Shown: positions 8,484 through 18,181 of the stretch, piece after piece
Layout: each line of letters starts with the position of its first letter
Numbering within the stretch: the first letter of the stretch is position 1
From: Fusobacterium necrogenes
GTDB lineage: Bacteria; Fusobacteriota; Fusobacteriia; Fusobacteriales; Fusobacteriaceae
DNA length: 64,000 nt
Assembly (NCBI RefSeq): GCF_900450765.1
Contig: NZ_UGGU01000003.1
Location: forward strand, 62,001-126,000
Direction: 5' to 3'
Program-made: the position numbers and the translations under genes
Notes under the pieces: model-generated
Seen by the model: the letters and a program-made list of their open reading frames with translations, nothing else
The model's database searches: none
Told to the model about the DNA's origin: nothing

Positions 8484-8924
8484 ATGGTTTTAGCAGGAAA
8501 TAAAAAAGCCTATTTTGATTACTTTATTGAAGATAAGTATGAGGCTGGAATAGAGCTAGTTGGAAGTGAGGTAAAATCAGCTAAGGCTGGAAAAATAAGT
8601 ATAAAAGAAGCTTTTGTCAGAATAATAAGTGGAGAAATTTTTATTATGGGGATGTCCATTGTCCCATGGAGTTTTGGGAGTGTTTATAATCCTGAAGAAA
8701 GGAGAGTAAGAAAGCTTTTGCTTCACAAAAAAGAAATTAGAAAATTGCATGATAAAGTTACTCAAAAAGGATATACAATAGTTCCATTAGATATCCATCT
8801 TTCAAAGGGATATATTAAAGTTTCTATTGCTTTAGCTAGAGGAAAGAAAAACTATGATAAAAGAGAAAGTATAGCTAAAAGAGATACACAAAGGGATATA
8901 CAGAGAATGATAAAAATCAGATAG
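8484..8924 (+). CDS. smpB: SsrA-binding protein SmpB
   Basis: This 146-residue protein is the tmRNA partner in trans-translation. It binds the tRNA-like domain of SsrA and delivers it to stalled ribosomes. Recognisable stretches are NKKAYFDYFIEDKYEAGI, GSEVKSAKAGKISIKEAF, and the basic tail KRESIAKRDTQRDIQR, the helix that enters the mRNA channel. ATG 8484 is preferred over the ATG at 8472 because GGAGG lies 5 bases before it and the upstream ATG overlaps that site. The ssrA gene follows within 50 bases, so both halves of the rescue system are adjacent. Confidence 0.96.
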   Translation: MVLAGNKKAYFDYFIEDKYEAGIELVGSEVKSAKAGKISIKEAFVRIISGEIFIMGMSIVPWSFGSVYNPEERRVRKLLLHKKEIRKLHDKVTQKGYTIVPLDIHLSKGYIKVSIALARGKKNYDKRESIAKRDTQRDIQRMIKIR

Positions 8925-8950
8925 AATTTTTTTTTAAAATATGATATACT
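8922..8950 (+). promoter_or_regulatory. Candidate promoter of tmRNA
   Basis: TAGAAT (8922-8927), 17 bases, TATACT (8945-8950) with TGA directly in front. The mature tmRNA 5' end lies 21 bases after the -10, leaving a short 5' leader that RNase P would remove. The -35 is weak and overlaps the smpB stop codon. Confidence 0.5.
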
Positions 8951-8970
8951 AATGTGTAGAATTGAATAAT

Positions 8971-9319
8971 GGGGATGCAAAGGTTTCGACGGGGTTATGA
9001 GGTTATAGATAGCAGGCCAGGTTGACCGCTGTGAGAGGTTAACACATCGTTTAGATGGAAACAGAAATTACGCTTTAGCTGCTTAATAGTCAGCTCACCT
9101 TCAAACTTTCTTTTCTGTAGGAGAGTTTAATATAGGTGTTACTAATATACAGATTACCTTTAGTGATTTCTCTAAGCTTAAAGGGACATATGAGAGGATA
9201 GTTTCAGTCAGCCCTGTCTGTGGGAGTGACTGTAGCGAAATTTAATAACAGACTAAGCTTGTAGAGGTTTATGGCGCTGGTAATTTCGGACACGGGTTCG
9301 ATTCCCGTCATCTCCACCA
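8971..9319 (+). ncRNA. ssrA: Transfer-messenger RNA (tmRNA, SsrA)
   Basis: The 5' end GGGGATG pairs with CATCTCC near the 3' end to form the acceptor stem, followed by A and an encoded CCA. The T-arm (GGTTCGATTCC) and the conserved 5' segment GCAAAGGTTTCGACGGGG are present. The tag frame begins after TTAGAT with GGA at 9057 and ends at TAA 9084-9086. It reads G-N-R-N-Y-A-L-A-A, preceded in the cell by the alanine charged on tmRNA; the YALAA end is the usual protease signal. The 349-base length is normal. The exact resume codon is inferred by comparison with known tmRNAs. Confidence 0.96.
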
Positions 9320-9439
9320 ACCTTAGACATACTTATATGTAGAAAGAATTATATATAAAAAATTTTGTGAATAAGTATACTGACAAAAATATAAAATTGA
9401 ATATTTAAGGATGATTTTTTATTTATTTAAATTAAATTC

Positions 9440-9490
9440 AATCATTATAAAAGCCTGGAATTTTTGAAATTTCAGGCTTTTATAATGATT
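9440..9490. terminator. 24-bp near-perfect hairpin after tmRNA
   Basis: An 18-bp perfect inverted repeat (9440-9457 with 9473-9490) continues inward as six more pairs including one G-U, leaving a 3-base loop. The stem contains TAAAAGCCTG/CAGGCTTTTA. It lies 120 bases after tmRNA and before the hrcA promoter, so it probably insulates the two. It lacks a long T run after the stem. 9320-9439 is otherwise AT-rich sequence in which I see nothing. Confidence 0.6.
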
Positions 9491-9573
9491 ATAGAAATAT
9501 TAAAAAAGTTTTTAATTCAGTATATTTATACATTATAAAAATGAAAAAATTGTAGAATATTATTAAAAAAGTA

Positions 9574-9602
9574 TTGACAAAATAATAAAAATATTATATA
9601 GT
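9574..9602 (+). promoter_or_regulatory. Vegetative promoter of the hrcA operon
   Basis: TTGACA at 9574-9579, a 17-base spacer and TATAGT at 9597-9602. The CIRCE operator begins 13 bases later, covering the expected transcription start, which is the normal arrangement for HrcA repression. Confidence 0.75.
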
Positions 9603-9615
9603 TACATTATAAGAA

Positions 9616-9642
9616 TTAGCACTCTTAATAAGTGAGTGCTAA
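9616..9642 (+). promoter_or_regulatory. CIRCE operator
   Basis: TTAGCACTC - 9 bases - GAGTGCTAA, an exact match to the CIRCE consensus inverted repeat bound by HrcA. It lies between the promoter and the hrcA start codon, so HrcA should repress its own operon (hrcA-grpE-dnaK) until heat shock. No second CIRCE is visible before dnaK or dnaJ. Confidence 0.96.
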
Positions 9643-9659
9643 CAAAAAAGGTGATAAAA

Positions 9660-10688
9660 ATGTCTATAACAGATAGAGAAAAGTTAGTATTAAATGCTAT
9701 AGTAAATTATTATCTGAATTTTGGAGATACTATTGGTTCTAGGACATTGGTAAAAAAATATGGAATTGATCTTTCTTCAGCAACCATTAGAAATGTAATG
9801 GCAGATTTGGAAGACATGGGATTTATAGCAAAGACACATACATCTTCTGGAAGGATTCCTACTGACAAGGGCTATAAATACTATTTAGAAGAGCTTTTAA
9901 AAGTAGAGAAACTTACAAAGCAGGAGAAAGAAAATATTGAGTTAGTTTATGAAAATCGTGTAAATGAATTGGATATGTTGTTACAACAAACTTCATCACT
10001 TCTTTCAAAGTTAACTACTTATGCTGGAATAGCTATGGAACCAGCGGTTATGATTGAAAAAGTTAAAAAAGTTGAACTGGTACATATTGATGATTACATG
10101 ATTATAGCTATTATAGTTTTAGAAAATAGGAGTGTAAAAACTAAAAAAATTATGCTTAAATCTCCTATAACTAAAGATGAGTTAGTAACTTTAACTGAAA
10201 GTATAAATGAAAAATTAAAGCTAGAAGAATTAACTCAAGGAGAGATAGAAGGTTATATAATTGGAGAGAGAAAAATTGTTCCTAGAGCAGCTGAGCATTA
10301 TGAAGATGATGGAAAACTTTTCATAAATAATGTTCCAAGCATATTCAGAGATAAACATGTAAATGAAGTTTCTGAGGTGTTAGAATTATTTCATCATAGA
10401 AAAGATGTTAGAGGAATATTTGAACATATAATAAATACTAAAAATACTACAAATGGAAGAGTAGAGGTAGTATTTGGGGATGAGCTAGGAATAAAAGGCT
10501 TAGAAGATTATAGTTTTGTATATTCTACTTATAATGTAGGAGAAGCTCAAGGTGTAATTGGAGTAATAGGGCCTAAGAGAATGGCTTATTCTAAAACAAT
10601 GGGACTTATAAAGTATGTAACTCAAGAGGTTAATAAGATAATAAATCAAAATCAAATTGAGAGAAAGGAAGAAATTGATGAAGGATAA
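9660..10688 (+). CDS. hrcA: Heat-inducible transcription repressor HrcA
   Basis: This 342-residue repressor binds CIRCE. The N-terminal winged helix has the family signature SRTLVKKYGIDLSSATIRN followed by MADLEDMGFI and HTSSGRIPTDKGYKYY. The C-terminal part is the GAF-like domain with an inserted dimerisation region. The ATG at 9660 follows AAGGTGATAAAA; an in-frame start at 9636 would fall inside the CIRCE element and is rejected. It overlaps grpE by 11 bases. In the family, HrcA activity is tuned by the GroEL chaperonin, whose genes are not in this window. Confidence 0.96.
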   Translation: MSITDREKLVLNAIVNYYLNFGDTIGSRTLVKKYGIDLSSATIRNVMADLEDMGFIAKTHTSSGRIPTDKGYKYYLEELLKVEKLTKQEKENIELVYENRVNELDMLLQQTSSLLSKLTTYAGIAMEPAVMIEKVKKVELVHIDDYMIIAIIVLENRSVKTKKIMLKSPITKDELVTLTESINEKLKLEELTQGEIEGYIIGERKIVPRAAEHYEDDGKLFINNVPSIFRDKHVNEVSEVLELFHHRKDVRGIFEHIINTKNTTNGRVEVVFGDELGIKGLEDYSFVYSTYNVGEAQGVIGVIGPKRMAYSKTMGLIKYVTQEVNKIINQNQIERKEEIDEG

Positions 10689-11274
10689 GATAAAAGAGAT
10701 GTTTGGAAAAAAAGAAGATGAAAAAAAAGAATGTGGATGTAGTCCAGAATGTGAGTGTTCTTGTAAAGACGAAGGAGAAAATACAGAGGAACTAAAGCAA
10801 GAAGATTTATTAGTACAAAAAGATGAGGAAATAGGAAAATTACAGGTAGAAGTAGAGGATTGGAAACAATCGTATCTAAGAAAACAAGCTGAATTTCAGA
10901 ATTTTACAAAAAGAAAAGAAAAAGAAATGGAGGAACTTAGAAAGTTTGCTTCAGAGAAGATAGTAACTAAATTATTAGATGGATTAGACAACTTAGAGAG
11001 AGCTATAGTTGCTTCGAGTGAATCAAAGGATTTTGATGGGTTAGTAAAAGGGATGGACATGATATTAGGACAATTGAAAGGTATTATGGAATCTGAAGGA
11101 GTAGAAGCTATAAAGACTGAAGGAAAATATGATCCTGTATTCCATCATGCTGTGATGGTAGAAGATAATCCAGAGTTTGAAGATGATCAAATTATATTAG
11201 AGTTACAAAAAGGATACACAATGAAAGGAAAAGTAATCAGGCCAGCAATGGTTAAAGTATGTAAAAAAGGCTAA
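10678..11274 (+). CDS. grpE: Nucleotide exchange factor GrpE with a cysteine-rich N-terminus
   Basis: A 198-residue DnaK co-chaperone that releases ADP from DnaK. The coiled coil (DEEIGKLQVEVEDWKQSYL) and the signature RKQAEFQNFTKRKEKE are followed by the beta-wing ending GYTMKGKVIRPAMVKV. Unusually, the disordered N-terminus has five cysteines packed in CGCSPECECSC (about residues 19-29), which could bind metal or respond to oxidation; see findings. The start is ATG 10678, inside the hrcA end; a start at 10657 would add only seven residues and lacks a ribosome site. Confidence 0.95.
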   Translation: MKDKIKEMFGKKEDEKKECGCSPECECSCKDEGENTEELKQEDLLVQKDEEIGKLQVEVEDWKQSYLRKQAEFQNFTKRKEKEMEELRKFASEKIVTKLLDGLDNLERAIVASSESKDFDGLVKGMDMILGQLKGIMESEGVEAIKTEGKYDPVFHHAVMVEDNPEFEDDQIILELQKGYTMKGKVIRPAMVKVCKKG

Positions 11275-11295
11275 ATAATAACTTATAGTAAATAA

Positions 11296-13158
<1,863 letters not shown>

Positions 13159-13187
13159 TAATATAGAAAAGATTCTAGTGAAAGTAG

Positions 13188-13219
13188 AAGGGGAGATGGG
13201 GTTATACCCCTCTTCCCTT
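13188..13219 (+). terminator. Terminator-like hairpin after dnaK
   Basis: AAGGGGAGATGGGG pairs with CCCCTCTTCCCTT across a 5-base loop, with one bulge and one mismatch. Only a short T run follows (AAATTTT), so termination may be partial and allow some read-through into the epimerase gene. Confidence 0.6.
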
Positions 13220-13251
13220 ATCTTAAATTTTCATAAGTTAGGAGAGAAAAT

Positions 13252-14124
13252 ATGGAATTAAAAATAAGTAATAAATTCTTAGAGGTTAGATTAGAAAGTT
13301 TTGGTGCAGAATTGATAGGTCTTAAGGACTTAGTAGATGGAAGAGAGTATATGTGGCAAAAAAATCCAAAATTCTGGGCTAAATGCTCTCCTATATTATT
13401 TCCCTTTATAGGAAGTTTGAAAGATAATCAATATTTATATAAGGGAAAGAGCTATCAAATAACAACAAGACATGGTTTTGCTAGGGATTATAACTTTGAA
13501 ATAAATTACCAAGATGATAAAAGTGTTGAGTTTTTATTTGGAAGCAATGAGGAAACATTAAAAATTTATCCTTTTAATTTTAAACTTTATTTAAAATATA
13601 TTTTAGATGGGAAAAAATTAAGAATGGAATATAAAGTTGAAAATTTAGGAGATAAAAGAATGTATTTTTCTTTAGGAGCTCATCCAGCATTTGCTATACC
13701 TATAGATGAAAAAATAGATTATTCAGACTATTATATAGAATTTGAAAAAGAAGAAACTGGGGATACAAGAGTTTTAAATGGAGTTTTGATAGATTCTAAA
13801 AAAGTAGAGAAAGTTTTTGATGGAAAGAAACTTGTACTAGCAAAAGATAAATTTAAAAATGATGCTATAATAATAGAAAATCCAAATTCTTATAAAGTTA
13901 ATTTAAAAAATGATAAAAACAAATATAACATTAGTTTTACTTATGAAGGATTTAGATATATAGCTTTTTGGAATATAGTTGGAGCAGAATATATATGTTT
14001 AGAACCTTGGTGTGGAATATCTGATTTTGATAATTGTAATGGAAATATTGAAGAAAAAGTAGGAATAGAAACTCTTGAAACAAAAGAAAAATTTGTAAGA
14101 AAAATAGAAATAGAAATTCTTTAA
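13252..14124 (+). CDS. Aldose 1-epimerase family protein
   Basis: A 290-residue GalM-like beta-sandwich protein of the LacX subgroup. Diagnostic stretches are CSPILFPFIGSLKDNQY, TRHGFARDYNF with the expected active-site His, SLGAHPAFAIP with a second His, and CLEPWCGISDFDN near the C-terminus with the catalytic Glu region. Members interconvert sugar anomers or hexose-6-phosphates; the substrate cannot be named from sequence. It sits between dnaK and dnaJ with its own RBS (GGAGAG), interrupting the chaperone genes, and no functional link to them is evident. Confidence 0.85.
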   Translation: MELKISNKFLEVRLESFGAELIGLKDLVDGREYMWQKNPKFWAKCSPILFPFIGSLKDNQYLYKGKSYQITTRHGFARDYNFEINYQDDKSVEFLFGSNEETLKIYPFNFKLYLKYILDGKKLRMEYKVENLGDKRMYFSLGAHPAFAIPIDEKIDYSDYYIEFEKEETGDTRVLNGVLIDSKKVEKVFDGKKLVLAKDKFKNDAIIIENPNSYKVNLKNDKNKYNISFTYEGFRYIAFWNIVGAEYICLEPWCGISDFDNCNGNIEEKVGIETLETKEKFVRKIEIEIL

Positions 14125-14180
14125 TTTTAAAATTTATGATATAATAAATGGGAATATTTTAGAGAAGGAGAGAATATTAA

Positions 14181-15362
14181 ATGGCAGAAAAAAGAGATTA
14201 CTATGAAGTTCTAGGAATATCTAAAGGAGCTTCAGAAGATGAGATAAAAAAAGCATATAGAAAAGCAGCCATGAAATACCACCCTGATAAATTTAGTAAT
14301 GCAAGTGATAAAGAAAAAAAAGAAGCTGAAGAAAAATTTAAAGAGGTAAATGAAGCTTATCAAATCTTATCAGATGCACAAAAGAGAGCTCAGTATGACC
14401 AATTTGGACATGCAGCCTTTGAACAAGGAACTGGTGGATTCGGAGGCGGATTCGGAGGCTTTGGTGGAGGAGCTGGAGGCTTTGAAGATATATTTAGTTC
14501 ATTCTTCGGTGGAGGAGGTTCTGGATTTGGTGGATTCGGAGGCGGATTCGGAGGTTCTTCAAGAAGAAGTTATGTAGAGCCTGGAAGAGATTTAAGATAT
14601 CAGGTTGAGTTAACGCTTGAAGAAGTAGCAACTGGAGTAGAAAAAACTTTAAAATATAAAAGAAATGGAAAATGTAAGAGCTGTGATGGAACTGGAGCAG
14701 AATCTGGAAGCTCAATGAAAACTTGTCCGAAATGTAATGGTAGGGGCTATATAGAAGTAACTCAAAGGACTATACTAGGAAATATGGTAAGTCAAATGGA
14801 ATGTGATGAGTGTCATGGAAAAGGAAAAGTCCCTGAGAAAAAGTGTAAGTCTTGTGGAGGAACAGGAATAGCTAAAGAAACTGTAGAGAAAAAAGTAAAA
14901 ATTCCAGCAGGTGTAGAAACAGGACAAAAATTAAGACTAGATGGAATGGGAGAGGCTAGTGAATCTGGGGGACCAAATGGTGATTTATATGTGATAATAA
15001 AAGTGAAAGAACATTCGATATTTGAAAGGGATGAAATGGATATTTTATGTGAAATTCCTATCAAATTTACAACAGCAGCTTTAGGTGGAGAAGTTGAAGT
15101 ACCAACATTAAAAGGTAAGAAAACTATAAAGATTCCTGCTGGAACTCAAACAGGAAAGAGTTTTAGAATGAGAGGAGAGGGCTTGCCTGCTTTAAGAGGT
15201 TCTATGACAGGAGACGAAATTGTAAAAGTAGTAGTAGAAACTCCAATAGATTTAAATGAAAAACAGCAAGAGTTACTAAAAGCTTTTGAAGATAGTTTAA
15301 AAGAAAAAAATTATAAAAAGCATAAAACTTGGTTGGATAAAGTGAAATCATTTTTTAAATAG
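14181..15362 (+). CDS. dnaJ: Chaperone protein DnaJ (Hsp40, type I)
   Basis: A 393-residue complete DnaJ. J domain 1-70 with the HPD motif (KYHPDKF), then a long Gly/Phe linker of repeated GGFGG units (about 80-130), four CxxCxGxG zinc repeats ([32 protein letters not shown]) and the C-terminal substrate domains. It stimulates the DnaK ATPase. A TATAAT at 14140-14145 preceded by TGA may give it its own promoter. No CIRCE is visible, so its heat control may differ from dnaK. Confidence 0.98.
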   Translation: MAEKRDYYEVLGISKGASEDEIKKAYRKAAMKYHPDKFSNASDKEKKEAEEKFKEVNEAYQILSDAQKRAQYDQFGHAAFEQGTGGFGGGFGGFGGGAGGFEDIFSSFFGGGGSGFGGFGGGFGGSSRRSYVEPGRDLRYQVELTLEEVATGVEKTLKYKRNGKCKSCDGTGAESGSSMKTCPKCNGRGYIEVTQRTILGNMVSQMECDECHGKGKVPEKKCKSCGGTGIAKETVEKKVKIPAGVETGQKLRLDGMGEASESGGPNGDLYVIIKVKEHSIFERDEMDILCEIPIKFTTAALGGEVEVPTLKGKKTIKIPAGTQTGKSFRMRGEGLPALRGSMTGDEIVKVVVETPIDLNEKQQELLKAFEDSLKEKNYKKHKTWLDKVKSFFK

Positions 15363-15363
15363 T

Positions 15364-15392
15364 TTGAAAAAAAAGTTCTTTTATGATATACT
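15364..15392 (+). promoter_or_regulatory. Promoter of yajC
   Basis: TTGAAA (15364-15369), 17 bases, TATACT (15387-15392) with TGA immediately before the -10. It starts right after the dnaJ stop codon. Confidence 0.7.
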
Positions 15393-15428
15393 AGAAAAGA
15401 AGAAAACATAACTAGAGGGGGATGAATG

Positions 15429-15701
15429 ATGGAGCAATTATTAGGTAAATATGGTGGAATGATAATTACTTTTGCTATATGGATAGCAGTATTTTATTTC
15501 CTATTAATATTACCAAACAAAAAAAAGCAAAAGAAACAACAAGAGATGTTAGATTCTATAAAAGAGGGTTCTGAAGTTATAACTGTTGGTGGAATAAAAG
15601 GAACAGTAGTAGCAGTATTAGGAGATTATGTTGAATTAAGAGTAGATAAGGGAGTAAAAATTACTTTTAGAAAATCTGCTATATCAACTGTATTACAATA
15701 A
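15429..15701 (+). CDS. yajC: Preprotein translocase accessory subunit YajC
   Basis: This 90-residue membrane protein has one N-terminal transmembrane helix (IITFAIWIAVFYFLLILP), then the diagnostic NKKKQKKQQEMLDSIKEGSE, and a small beta domain (ITVGGIKGTVVAVLGDYVELRVDKGVK). It associates with SecDF and the SecYEG translocon. secD and secF are often next to yajC but are not in this window. Two consecutive ATG codons (15426, 15429) follow GAGGGGG; the second has the better spacing. Confidence 0.93.
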   Translation: MEQLLGKYGGMIITFAIWIAVFYFLLILPNKKKQKKQQEMLDSIKEGSEVITVGGIKGTVVAVLGDYVELRVDKGVKITFRKSAISTVLQ

Positions 15702-15713
15702 GAAAAGAAATTT

Positions 15714-15755
15714 TAGGAGGGGGTTAAGGAAAAGTTTCCTGACCTCTTTTTTCTT
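15714..15755 (+). terminator. Rho-independent terminator after yajC
   Basis: An imperfect stem centred on AGGAAA/TTTCCT, extended by GAGGGGGTTA opposite TGACCTC, then TTTTTTCTT. It separates yajC from the amidase. Confidence 0.75.
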
Positions 15756-15773
15756 AAATAAATGGAGTGGCAA

Positions 15774-16781
15774 ATGAAAAAAATATTAATATTATTTCTA
15801 ATTATAGGGAGTTTTTGTTTTGCTGGAACAATTAGTTCAGTAAATGAAAAAGGAAGTAACTTATCTTTTGTATTTACAGGAAATGCTAAATCAGCCTACC
15901 AAATAAGCTATGATTCATATAACAGACTCATATTTATAGAATTTCCAGGAAGTAAGCTATCTACCAAGATAAATGATAAAAATTATACTTCAAAATATAT
16001 TGAAGATTTTTCAGTAGTTAATTATGGGAATGCAGTTGGTTTTTTCATAAAATTGAATAAGAATATTTCTTATTCTACAGCTTTTAAAGGAAATGATTTT
16101 GTATTTACTTTTAATGATAAAAGTGGGAAAAAACAATATACAATAGCTATTGATGCTGGTCATGGAGGAAAAGATCCAGGGGCAATTGGATTCAAAAAAT
16201 ATTATGAAAAAAATATTGCTCTTGCTGTGGCTAAATATCTAAGAGATGAGTTAAAGAAGGATTTTAATGTGGTCATGACAAGGGATAAAGATATTTTTGT
16301 AACCTTGGGAGAGAGGCCAAGAATAGCAAATAGAGCTAAAGCAGATATGTTTGTTAGTATACATGCAAATTCAGCTTTAAAAAATACTCTTTCTGGGACA
16401 GAAGTATTTTATTTTTCAAAAAAGTCATCTCCTTATGCTGAAAGAATAGCAGCTTTTGAAAATAGTGTTGGAGATAAGTATGGAGAGAAAACTAACAATA
16501 TAGTTCAGATAATGGGAGAATTAGCTTATAAAAAAAATCAAGAGATATCAATAGGATTCGCTAGAAAAACTTCGGCTGCGTTAGCTAGAGTAATAGGAAT
16601 CAAAGATAGAGGAATACACGGAGCTAATTTCGCTGTACTTAGGGGATTTAATGGACCTGGAGTATTAATTGAGTTGGGATTTATTAATAATAAAGGAGAT
16701 TTAAATAAATTAATAAATACAACAAATCAAAAGAAAATGGCTCAGGAAATAGCTAAGATGATAAGAGAAAATTTCTATTAA
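15774..16781 (+). CDS. N-acetylmuramoyl-L-alanine amidase (Amidase_3)
   Basis: A 335-residue exported cell-wall hydrolase that cuts the bond between MurNAc and the stem peptide. Signal peptide 1-17 (MKKILILFLIIGSFCFAG), an AMIN-like beta domain to about residue 120, then the zinc amidase: IDAGHGGKDPGAIG with the first His ligand, a Glu in KKYYEKNIAL, and VSIHANSA with the second His. The end (GVLIELGFINNKGD) carries the catalytic Glu. Start 15774 is set by GGAGTGG six bases ahead; an in-frame ATG at 15762 lacks a site. A GerMN gene follows after 12 bases. Confidence 0.93.
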   Translation: MKKILILFLIIGSFCFAGTISSVNEKGSNLSFVFTGNAKSAYQISYDSYNRLIFIEFPGSKLSTKINDKNYTSKYIEDFSVVNYGNAVGFFIKLNKNISYSTAFKGNDFVFTFNDKSGKKQYTIAIDAGHGGKDPGAIGFKKYYEKNIALAVAKYLRDELKKDFNVVMTRDKDIFVTLGERPRIANRAKADMFVSIHANSALKNTLSGTEVFYFSKKSSPYAERIAAFENSVGDKYGEKTNNIVQIMGELAYKKNQEISIGFARKTSAALARVIGIKDRGIHGANFAVLRGFNGPGVLIELGFINNKGDLNKLINTTNQKKMAQEIAKMIRENFY

Positions 16782-16793
16782 TAGGAGCGAGGT

Positions 16794-17336
16794 GTGGTAT
16801 TGAATAGAAAATTATTATTTTTAGTTGGTATAATTTGGGGGATTGCTATAATAAGTGCTGTGGGATATTTTCAGCTAAAGAAGTCTTCTGAAAAAATAAA
16901 TATAATTCAATTGGAAAAAAAAGAGAATGTAATAGAAGATGAAGGACGAACAGAAAAAATAAAATTTTATTTTTTGGGAGAAGATAGAAAAAGTTTAATT
17001 TCAAGAGAAGAAGATATTCCTTTATATAGTAGAACTAAGGATAAAGTTAGAAAGATTACTGAAAAGAGTTTAGAAAATCTTTGGAATGTTAAAGTATTAA
17101 AGAATTCTCAAATAGAGATAGGAAATATTTTTATAATAGGTGATATGATATATATTGATATAGATGCTAATATTTTAGAATTAAAACCAGAAAATAGAAT
17201 AAATCTTTTATCTATATACTCTATAGTAAATAGTATTACAGAAGTTGATGGAATTAGAAGAGTTAAGTTTCTAATAGATGGAAAAGAAGAAACAGGAAGT
17301 TTTTCAAAAATATATACTAGAAATACAAATATTTAA
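16794..17336 (+). CDS. GerMN-domain exported protein
   Basis: A 180-residue protein with an N-terminal membrane anchor (LLFLVGIIWGIAIISAVGYF) and a GerMN domain: KIKFYFLGEDRKSL...PLYSRTKDKVRKITEKSLENL...NLLSIYSIVNSITEVDGIRRVKFLIDGKE. GerMN is common in envelope proteins of non-sporulating bacteria despite its name, and its partner to the amidase here suggests work in the cell wall. The start is GTG 16794 or TTG 16800; both lie behind AGGAGCGAGG and I cannot separate them. It is likely co-transcribed with the amidase gene. Confidence 0.8.
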   Translation: MVLNRKLLFLVGIIWGIAIISAVGYFQLKKSSEKINIIQLEKKENVIEDEGRTEKIKFYFLGEDRKSLISREEDIPLYSRTKDKVRKITEKSLENLWNVKVLKNSQIEIGNIFIIGDMIYIDIDANILELKPENRINLLSIYSIVNSITEVDGIRRVKFLIDGKEETGSFSKIYTRNTNI

Positions 17337-17375
17337 TAAATTGGTCTAGTGATTAAGAATAACTTTCGTTCAAAG

Positions 17376-17478
17376 AATAAAGAGCAAGTATGGCTTGGAG
17401 CACTAAGAACACAAAACTCACTTTGTTCAAACAGTTGTGTTTTTTAGTGTCCTCCTTCGCTGACTTGCTCTATTTATT
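17376..17478. repeat. Long imperfect inverted repeat (~103 bp)
   Basis: The left arm (AATAAAGAGCAAGT..., then GGAG-CACTAAGAACACAA) is complementary to the right arm (TTGTGTTTTTTAGTGTCCTCC..., then ACTTGCTCTATTTATT), with small bulges and a ~20-base loop. Folded as RNA it would be one hairpin of about 38 pairs. It could end the GerMN transcript, act as a bidirectional terminator, or be a dispersed repeat. 17479-17560 shows nothing further. See findings. Confidence 0.6.
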
Positions 17479-17611
17479 TTTCTCAATCTCTGTTATTTTA
17501 ATAAAATGTTGCATTTTTAATGGGTAACTATAAATTTAACATAAGATTTACTTTCTTTCTAAATAAATATGGTATAATTAAAATAAAAGAGAGAGCTTTT
17601 AAGGAGGAGAG

Positions 17612-18178
17612 ATGTTGGAAAATTTAAGAGAAATAGTTAAAAATAAAGTGACTGAGAAAAGATATGTACATACTTTAGGAGTAGAAGAAAAAGCTGTGGA
17701 GTTAGCTAAAAAATATGATGTGGATGAAGAAAAAGCTAGAATAGCAGCAATTTTACATGACATAGCTAAAAGTGTAGAAGTTGGAAAACTAGAAGAGGTA
17801 TGTAGAAAATATTTTTCAAATGAATTAACTGAAGAGGATATAAAGATAACTGAGATATTACATGGATTTGTAGGTTATATAATAGTAAAAGAAGAGTTAA
17901 AAATAGAAGATGAAGAGATTTTAGAAGCCATAAAATACCATACAATAGGTAAAAAAGGATTATCTAAGCTGGGGAGAATAATATATATAGCTGATGCAAT
18001 TGAAAAAAATAGAGTTTATCCAAATGTGCATAAAATAAGAGAGATAGTTGATAGAAATTTAGATGATGGAATCATTTATGAGATAGATAAGAAAATAGAA
18101 TATTTAGAAAGTATTGGTGGAAAAATACATAAAAATACTTTAGAGATGGGGGAATGGTTAAAAAATTTTAGGAGGTAG
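17612..18178 (+). CDS. yqeK: YqeK-type HD hydrolase (symmetrical diadenosine tetraphosphatase)
   Basis: This 188-residue protein of the HD superfamily has metal ligands in KRYVHTLGVEEKA, AAILHDIAKS (the HD pair) and EILHGFVGYI, and a further EAIKYHTIG. The pattern matches YqeK, which splits Ap4A symmetrically to two ADP and clears the alarmone made during stress. The N-terminus is right after GGAGGAGAG. A TGGTATAAT extended -10 lies about 20 bases upstream of the ribosome site. The next gene (rnr) begins 4 bases after its stop, so they form one operon. Confidence 0.88.
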   Translation: MLENLREIVKNKVTEKRYVHTLGVEEKAVELAKKYDVDEEKARIAAILHDIAKSVEVGKLEEVCRKYFSNELTEEDIKITEILHGFVGYIIVKEELKIEDEEILEAIKYHTIGKKGLSKLGRIIYIADAIEKNRVYPNVHKIREIVDRNLDDGIIYEIDKKIEYLESIGGKIHKNTLEMGEWLKNFRR

Positions 18179-18181
18179 AAT

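Noticed and set aside
14350-14577. Open frames on both strands inside dnaJ (also 14494-14715)
   Set aside because: They arise from the repetitive Gly/Phe linker and have no ribosome site. The dnaJ frame explains the sequence.
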